Assembly: GCF_051307055.1 (NCBI RefSeq)
Contig: NZ_CP149994.1
Location: 2,480,001-2,544,000 of the forward strand
DNA from: Dryocola sp051307055
GTDB taxonomy: Bacteria; Pseudomonadota; Gammaproteobacteria; Enterobacterales; Enterobacteriaceae
Reading direction: 5' to 3'
Length of the DNA: 64,000 nucleotides
Part shown: in pieces, positions 59,939-64,000 of the stretch
How the letters are laid out: each line of letters begins with the position of its first letter
Position numbering within the stretch: the first letter of the stretch is position 1
Translations under genes and position numbers: made by a program
Notes under the pieces: model-generated
Databases searched by the model: none
The model's input: only the letters and a program-made list of their open reading frames with translations
What the model was told of the DNA's origin: nothing

Positions 59939-62418
59939 TGAAAAATAACCGCGATGCGATGCAGATCGGCCGACGCCGTTTTCTGATCGGTACCGCCGCC
60001 CTGGGCGGCGTTTCCCTGCTGGGCGGACTCTGGCCCCGCTCTGTTCTGGCCGAGGCCGTAAGCCAGGCGCTGCCGCAGTTTGTGGCGCTGCGCCAGGCGC
60101 AAAAAGGCATTCTGACCGGCGCCCACTGGGGAGCTTTTGAAGCCATCGTCCGGGACGGGAAAATGGTCGAAACGCGCCCGGTGCAGGACGATCCCTTCCC
60201 GAATGAACTCATCACTATGGCCCCGCACCAGGTCCACGCTCCTAACCGCGTGAAATATCCGATGGTGCGTAAGAGCTGGCTTGAAGGCGGCGCCCGCCAT
60301 TGCCGTCCTGAACTGCGCGGCTGCGATGAGTGGGTGCGGGTAAGCTGGGACAAAGCGTTGACGCTTGTGAGCGATGAAATTCGTCGCCTGCAAAGCGAGC
60401 ATGGCCCGCAGTCTATCTACGCCGGCTCTTACGGCTGGAAAAGCGTCGGGATGCTGCACAACAGCCGCACCCTGCTCCAGCGTCTGATGAACCTGACGGG
60501 CGGTTTCCTGAGCTACGCGGGCGACTACTCCACCGGTGCCGCGCAGGTCATTATGTCTCACGTCATGGGTTCAATGGAGGTCTACGAGCAGCAGACCGCC
60601 TGGCCGAACGTGCTCGACAACACCCAGCTGGTGGTGCTCTGGGGCTGCAATCCGCAGGTCACCCTGAAAAATAGCTGGAACGTGCCGGATCATATCGGAT
60701 CGGCAGGCTTCGAGGCGCTGAAGAAGAAAGGCGTGCGGGTTATCAGCATCGATCCGGTAAAAAGCGACAGCACCGCTTATCTGGATGCCGAATGGATCGC
60801 CCCGCGTCCCTATACCGACAGCGCCATGCTGGTGGGCATCGCCCATAGTCTGATGGCCGAAAAACTGCATGACGCCGATTTCCTGAAAACCTATACCGTG
60901 GGCGCCGATAAGTTCTTCGCCTACCTCAGCGGCGAGCAGGACGGCGTGGTAAAAGACGCCGACTGGGCCGCGGCCATCTGCGGCGTGGAAGCCGAAACGC
61001 TGCGCCAGCTGGCACGGGATATGGCGAAGCAGCGCACGATGCTCATGGCCGGCTGGGGCATTCAGCGCCAGCATCACGGCGAGCAGCCCCACTGGCTGCT
61101 GGTGACCCTGGCGGCAATGCTGGGGCAGATAGGCCTGCCCGGCGGCGGCTTCGGTTTTAGCTACCACTACTCCTCCGGCGGCAGCCCGACCGCGCGCGGC
61201 GGCATCCTTGCCGGGATCTCCGCAGGTGACGCGCCGAAGAACAGCCCAACGCCGATCCCTGTGGCGCGGATCGCTGAATGCCTGGCGAATCCGGGCAAAA
61301 CCATCGACTTTAACGGGGCCAGAGTCACCTATCCGGACGTGAAGATGGTCTATGTGGCCGGCGGCAATACCTTTCACCAGCATCAGGATACCAACGCCCT
61401 GATCAAGGCCTGGCAGCATCCGGAAACCATCGTGGTTAACGAGCCTTACTGGACGGCAACCGCGAGGTACGCCGACATCGTCCTGCCAGCGACCACCAGC
61501 TACGAGCGTAACGATCTTGAGATGGGCGGCGACTACTCTCAGCTGTATGTCTTCCCGATGCATCAGTGCGTGCCGCCCCAGCACGAGTCGCGCAGCGACT
61601 TTGATATCTTTGCGGGCCTGGCCGCAAAACTGGAGGTGCAGGAAGCCTTTAGCGAAGGCAAGAACGAAATGCAGTGGCTGAAGGGAATGTATGACGAGAT
61701 GAAAAACCAGGCGCGCAACGCGCGGGTGGCTCTGCCGCCGTTCGATATGTTCTGGGCGTCGAACAACTACATTCGCTTCCCGGTGCCGGAGGCGAACAGG
61801 CAATGGGTGCGCTTCGCCGACTTCCGGGAAAATCCGCTGCTCAACCCGCTGGGCACCCCGTCCGGAAAGATAGAGATTTACTCGGAAACGGTGGCGAAAA
61901 TGGGCTATGCCGACTGTCCGGGGCTGCCCGGCTGGCTGCCGCCCCGCGAGTGGTATCAAAGTCCGGAGGCGAGCAGGTATCCGCTTTCGCTCAATACCGC
62001 GCACCCGATCAACCGACTGCACTCCCAGCTCGACAATACGCCGCTGCGCGAGAAGTATGCGGTGGCGGATCGCGAAGCTATCTGGATCCATCCTCAGGAT
62101 GCGAAAGCGCGCGGGATCGCTGACGGTGATTTAGTGCGGGCCTTTAACGATCGCGGCCAGATTCTGGTAGGCGCCGTGGTCACCGGGCGGGTGCGGCCCG
62201 GCGTTGTGCGCATCAGCGAAGGCGCCTGGTTCGACCCGGCGGATCCGCGCCAGCCAGGATCGCTGTGTAAGAACGGCAACGTAAACTGCCTGACCTTCGA
62301 CACCGGCTCATCGCGCCTGGCTCAGGGCAACTGCGGACAGATGGCCCAGCTGGAAATCGAGAAGTATCAGGGACCGGCGCTGAAGAATACCGCCCATGCG
62401 GTGCCTGTCGGCGCCTGA
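59938..62418 (+). CDS. torZ: Periplasmic molybdo-reductase of the TMAO/DMSO/biotin-sulfoxide type (TorZ/TorA-like)
   Basis: 826 aa. Tat signal with RRRFLIG and a hydrophobic stretch ending SVLAEA. The mature protein carries DMSO-reductase-family motifs: GILTGAHWGAF, YAGSYGWKS, the molybdenum-ligand serine S198 in GDYSTGAAQ, GSMEVYEQQT and MLGQIGLPGGGFGFSYHY. It reduces N- or S-oxides with electrons from the pentaheme cytochrome. 826 aa lies between E. coli TorZ (809) and TorA (848), so the preferred substrate is uncertain. Confidence 0.88.
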   Translation: MKNNRDAMQIGRRRFLIGTAALGGVSLLGGLWPRSVLAEAVSQALPQFVALRQAQKGILTGAHWGAFEAIVRDGKMVETRPVQDDPFPNELITMAPHQVHAPNRVKYPMVRKSWLEGGARHCRPELRGCDEWVRVSWDKALTLVSDEIRRLQSEHGPQSIYAGSYGWKSVGMLHNSRTLLQRLMNLTGGFLSYAGDYSTGAAQVIMSHVMGSMEVYEQQTAWPNVLDNTQLVVLWGCNPQVTLKNSWNVPDHIGSAGFEALKKKGVRVISIDPVKSDSTAYLDAEWIAPRPYTDSAMLVGIAHSLMAEKLHDADFLKTYTVGADKFFAYLSGEQDGVVKDADWAAAICGVEAETLRQLARDMAKQRTMLMAGWGIQRQHHGEQPHWLLVTLAAMLGQIGLPGGGFGFSYHYSSGGSPTARGGILAGISAGDAPKNSPTPIPVARIAECLANPGKTIDFNGARVTYPDVKMVYVAGGNTFHQHQDTNALIKAWQHPETIVVNEPYWTATARYADIVLPATTSYERNDLEMGGDYSQLYVFPMHQCVPPQHESRSDFDIFAGLAAKLEVQEAFSEGKNEMQWLKGMYDEMKNQARNARVALPPFDMFWASNNYIRFPVPEANRQWVRFADFRENPLLNPLGTPSGKIEIYSETVAKMGYADCPGLPGWLPPREWYQSPEASRYPLSLNTAHPINRLHSQLDNTPLREKYAVADREAIWIHPQDAKARGIADGDLVRAFNDRGQILVGAVVTGRVRPGVVRISEGAWFDPADPRQPGSLCKNGNVNCLTFDTGSSRLAQGNCGQMAQLEIEKYQGPALKNTAHAVPVGA

Positions 62419-62420
62419 TA

Positions 62421-62448
62421 AAAAAAGAGCCGCTTCACGGCGGCTCTT
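62421..62448. terminator. Terminator between torZ and the GH105 gene
   Basis: AAGAGCCGC and GCGGCTCTT arms. The minus side has a T6 run (for the GH105 gene); the plus side has CTTCCTCTTC, weaker. Confidence 0.78.
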
Positions 62449-62466
62449 CCTCTTCTGCGCTATCGC

Positions 62467-63606
62467 TTAAAAGTAGCCGCGCAGATACTCGCCCAGACAA
62501 AGGATCGCCATCGCCTGGCCGTAAGGCATGGAAGTAAGAGGAATCTGGCGATAGAACTCCAGGTCGCTGCCCATTCCCGTCCCGAACGACACCTGCAACA
62601 GCTCGCCGTCCGCCGAGATGTTTTGCACAATGCCTTTCATCGCCTTTTCAGCCACCTCTTTATAGTCCTGGCTGAGGTAGCGTTTACGGATGCCTTTCAG
62701 GATGCCGTAAGCAAAGCCCGCGGTTGCTGAGGCCTCCAGATAAGAATGCGGATCGTCGAGCAGCGTATGCCACAGGCCGCTGTCATCCTGACATCCGGCA
62801 AGCGCCGCGACCTGATTTTCCAGCACCTGCACCAGATAGCGGCGCACCGCGTTATTTTCCGGCAAATCAACCAGCTCAAGGAAATCCGGGATCACGATGG
62901 TCAGCCAGCTATTGCCGCGCGCCCAGCGGGCGCTGGCAAAGTTATGCTTGCCTTCGTAGCTCCAGCCGTGGAACCACAGCCCGCTTTGCCGATCCATCAG
63001 GTTTTGCACGTGCAGCAGAAACTGATAGGTCGCCTCCTCCACGTATTCCGGACGATTCAGCAGCTTGCCAATTTTCGCCAGCGGCAGCACGGTCATCATC
63101 AGCGTGTCGTCCCACATCTGCTGATGATTCTCTTCTGCCAGCGTAATGTGCTGCATGCCGCCGTGTTCGGTGCGCGGCATCTCGTACATCGCCCACTCGG
63201 CCCAGCTCTCCAGCCACGGCAGGTATGAGGGATCGCGCGTTTCTTCGTAGCGATAAGCTAGCGTCAGGAACGGCGCCATCGTATTGACGTTTTTAGTGGT
63301 CGCGCCCTCGGCGAAATGGTCGGCAAACCAGCCGTCGATAATCTCGCGCATCTTCGCATCGCCCGTCTGACGGTAATACTGGTAGATACCGTACAGCCCG
63401 ACGCCGTGCGTCCACTCCCAGCCTGCCCAGCCTTTAGTGTCGATGACGCGTCCGTCGTCCAGGCGCAGCAGGAACTGGCCGGTTTCATCCTTAATATTGA
63501 TCAGGTTATCCGTCACCTTGTGGATCAACGTTTTCAGTTCATCCCGGGCGATGAAACGCTCCGGCTGACACAGTAGCGGGCTGTGTTTGACAGGGTAAAT
63601 AATCAT
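62467..63606 (-). CDS. GH105 unsaturated (rhamno)galacturonyl hydrolase
   Basis: 379 aa, six-hairpin glycosidase family. GWAGWEWTHGVGLYGIYQYY near residue 59, QMWDDTLMMTVLPLAK with the likely catalytic Asp at 166-167, ARWARGNSWL and EASATAGFAYGI. No signal peptide, so cytoplasmic. It should remove the unsaturated 4-deoxy uronate from pectin or rhamnogalacturonan oligomers. Its start overlaps the transporter stop by one base, so uptake and cleavage are one operon. Confidence 0.88.
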   Translation of the reverse strand: MIIYPVKHSPLLCQPERFIARDELKTLIHKVTDNLINIKDETGQFLLRLDDGRVIDTKGWAGWEWTHGVGLYGIYQYYRQTGDAKMREIIDGWFADHFAEGATTKNVNTMAPFLTLAYRYEETRDPSYLPWLESWAEWAMYEMPRTEHGGMQHITLAEENHQQMWDDTLMMTVLPLAKIGKLLNRPEYVEEATYQFLLHVQNLMDRQSGLWFHGWSYEGKHNFASARWARGNSWLTIVIPDFLELVDLPENNAVRRYLVQVLENQVAALAGCQDDSGLWHTLLDDPHSYLEASATAGFAYGILKGIRKRYLSQDYKEVAEKAMKGIVQNISADGELLQVSFGTGMGSDLEFYRQIPLTSMPYGQAMAILCLGEYLRGYF

Positions 63607-64000
63607 TAACTTAACCTCTGAGTAGCGTTTGAATTCATGGCTGCGGCCTGTTCCAGGGTCGGCGCGGCGGGTTTGTGATGGTTGAGGTAACCAATATTGT
63701 TGTTACCCCAAAGATTTTCATAAGGCATACCCGCCAGCATTTCGACGGTGGCGCGGGCTTGCGGCGTGATATCTTCCGGCACCGCGCGATTGGCGGCACG
63801 CATTTTCGCCGTCTCCTCACGCAGCACGCTGTGCGTTTGCAGATTGAGCTTAAAGCGCAGGGAAATCAGGAAACCACATACCAGCACGCCAACCGTACCA
63901 AAGCTCAAAATCATCAAAATGGTGTGGCTGACCGCAGGAGGCTGGACTGCCTGGCCGGAGACAAAGCCGGAGAGCTGCATGACGATCCCCACCAGCATCA
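63606..64000 (-). CDS. GPH-family sugar:cation symporter, C-terminal part (oligogalacturonide transporter-like)
   Basis: The last 130 or so residues; the gene continues beyond the right edge. Two membrane helices (LVGIVMQLSGFVSG and TILMILSFGTVGVLVCGFLI) are followed by a long soluble tail with MPYENLWGNNNIGYLNHHKP. Such tails occur in GPH (melibiose-type) transporters like TogT and its relatives. Coupled to the GH105 gene, it probably imports unsaturated uronide oligomers. Confidence 0.75.
   Translation of the reverse strand, partial: MLVGIVMQLSGFVSGQAVQPPAVSHTILMILSFGTVGVLVCGFLISLRFKLNLQTHSVLREETAKMRAANRAVPEDITPQARATVEMLAGMPYENLWGNNNIGYLNHHKPAAPTLEQAAAMNSNATQRLS

Noticed and set aside
60571..62091. 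506-codon open frame antisense to torZ
   Set aside because: It lies wholly opposite a well-conserved reductase gene in GC-rich DNA, where antisense frames stay open by codon bias. It has no family motif.
1..64000. CRISPR array, tRNA or rRNA genes, prophage or integrase
   Set aside because: No regularly spaced repeats, cloverleaf ends, rRNA segments or phage genes were recognised; the only mobile element seen is the IS at 37994-39274.

Overview
This window is a chromosomal segment from a gamma-proteobacterium of the Enterobacteriaceae. Most of it follows the gene order of the E. coli K-12 cspC-argS region, and many proteins here match what I recall of their E. coli counterparts in length and motif. 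The genus cannot be fixed from the sequence alone; an Enterobacter/Cedecea/Cronobacter-like relative is plausible. I find no tRNA, rRNA or CRISPR array. There is one intact insertion sequence.

Region by region. (1) 1-5.7 kb: N-terminus of an FtsI (PBP3) paralogue, cspC-yobF, a metallo-beta-lactamase-fold hydrolase, yebO, mgrB with a PhoP box, yobH, kdgR and yebQ. (2) 5.7-17.1 kb: envelope and RNA functions, namely htpX, prc, proQ, msrC, letA-letB, rsmF, yebV, yebW and pphA. (3) 17.1-22.4 kb: accessory genes lying between pphA and the small RNA locus, which are close neighbours in E. coli: a GNAT acetyltransferase, a SulP transporter, a yciG/yciF-type stress pair, a CinA/PncC-like protein, a 57-aa protein and a small exported protein. 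(4) 22.6-30.9 kb: the overlapping sRNAs SdsR and SraC, the copper-associated yebY-yebZ-yobA operon, holE, a yobB remnant, exoX, ptrB, yebE, yebF, yebG with a LexA box, and purT. (5) 30.9-38 kb: Entner-Doudoroff and pentose phosphate genes (eda, edd, zwf), their regulator hexR, and pykA. (6) 38-39.3 kb: an IS4-family element inserted inside the terminator between pykA and lpxM. (7) 39.3-44.3 kb: lpxM, mepM, znuA and the divergent znuCB, with a Zur box. (8) 44.5-58.5 kb: ruvB-ruvA, ruvC-yebC-nudB-aspS, yecD-yecE, yecN, cmoA-cmoB, cutC, a PatB/MalY-like C-S lyase, yecM and argS. (9) 58.5-64 kb: a pentaheme cytochrome and molybdo-reductase pair (torYZ-like), then a GH105 hydrolase with the C-terminus of a GPH-family sugar transporter.

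Several genes connect functionally. HexR, a putative GntR operator and the zwf/edd/eda/pykA block control sugar acid and NADPH metabolism. KdgR and the GH105-transporter pair both point to use of plant cell-wall sugars. MgrB, LpxM, MepM, the PBP3 paralogue, Prc and LetAB are all envelope functions. LexA boxes mark yebG and ruvAB.

I do not see a clearly new multi-gene system. The most notable observations are the IS insertion into a terminator hairpin with a 10-bp target duplication, the accessory block at 17.1-22.4 kb, a near-perfect terminator between yciG and yciF, a terminator-like hairpin between a GntR-like operator and edd, the yobB remnant, and torYZ being placed beyond argS.
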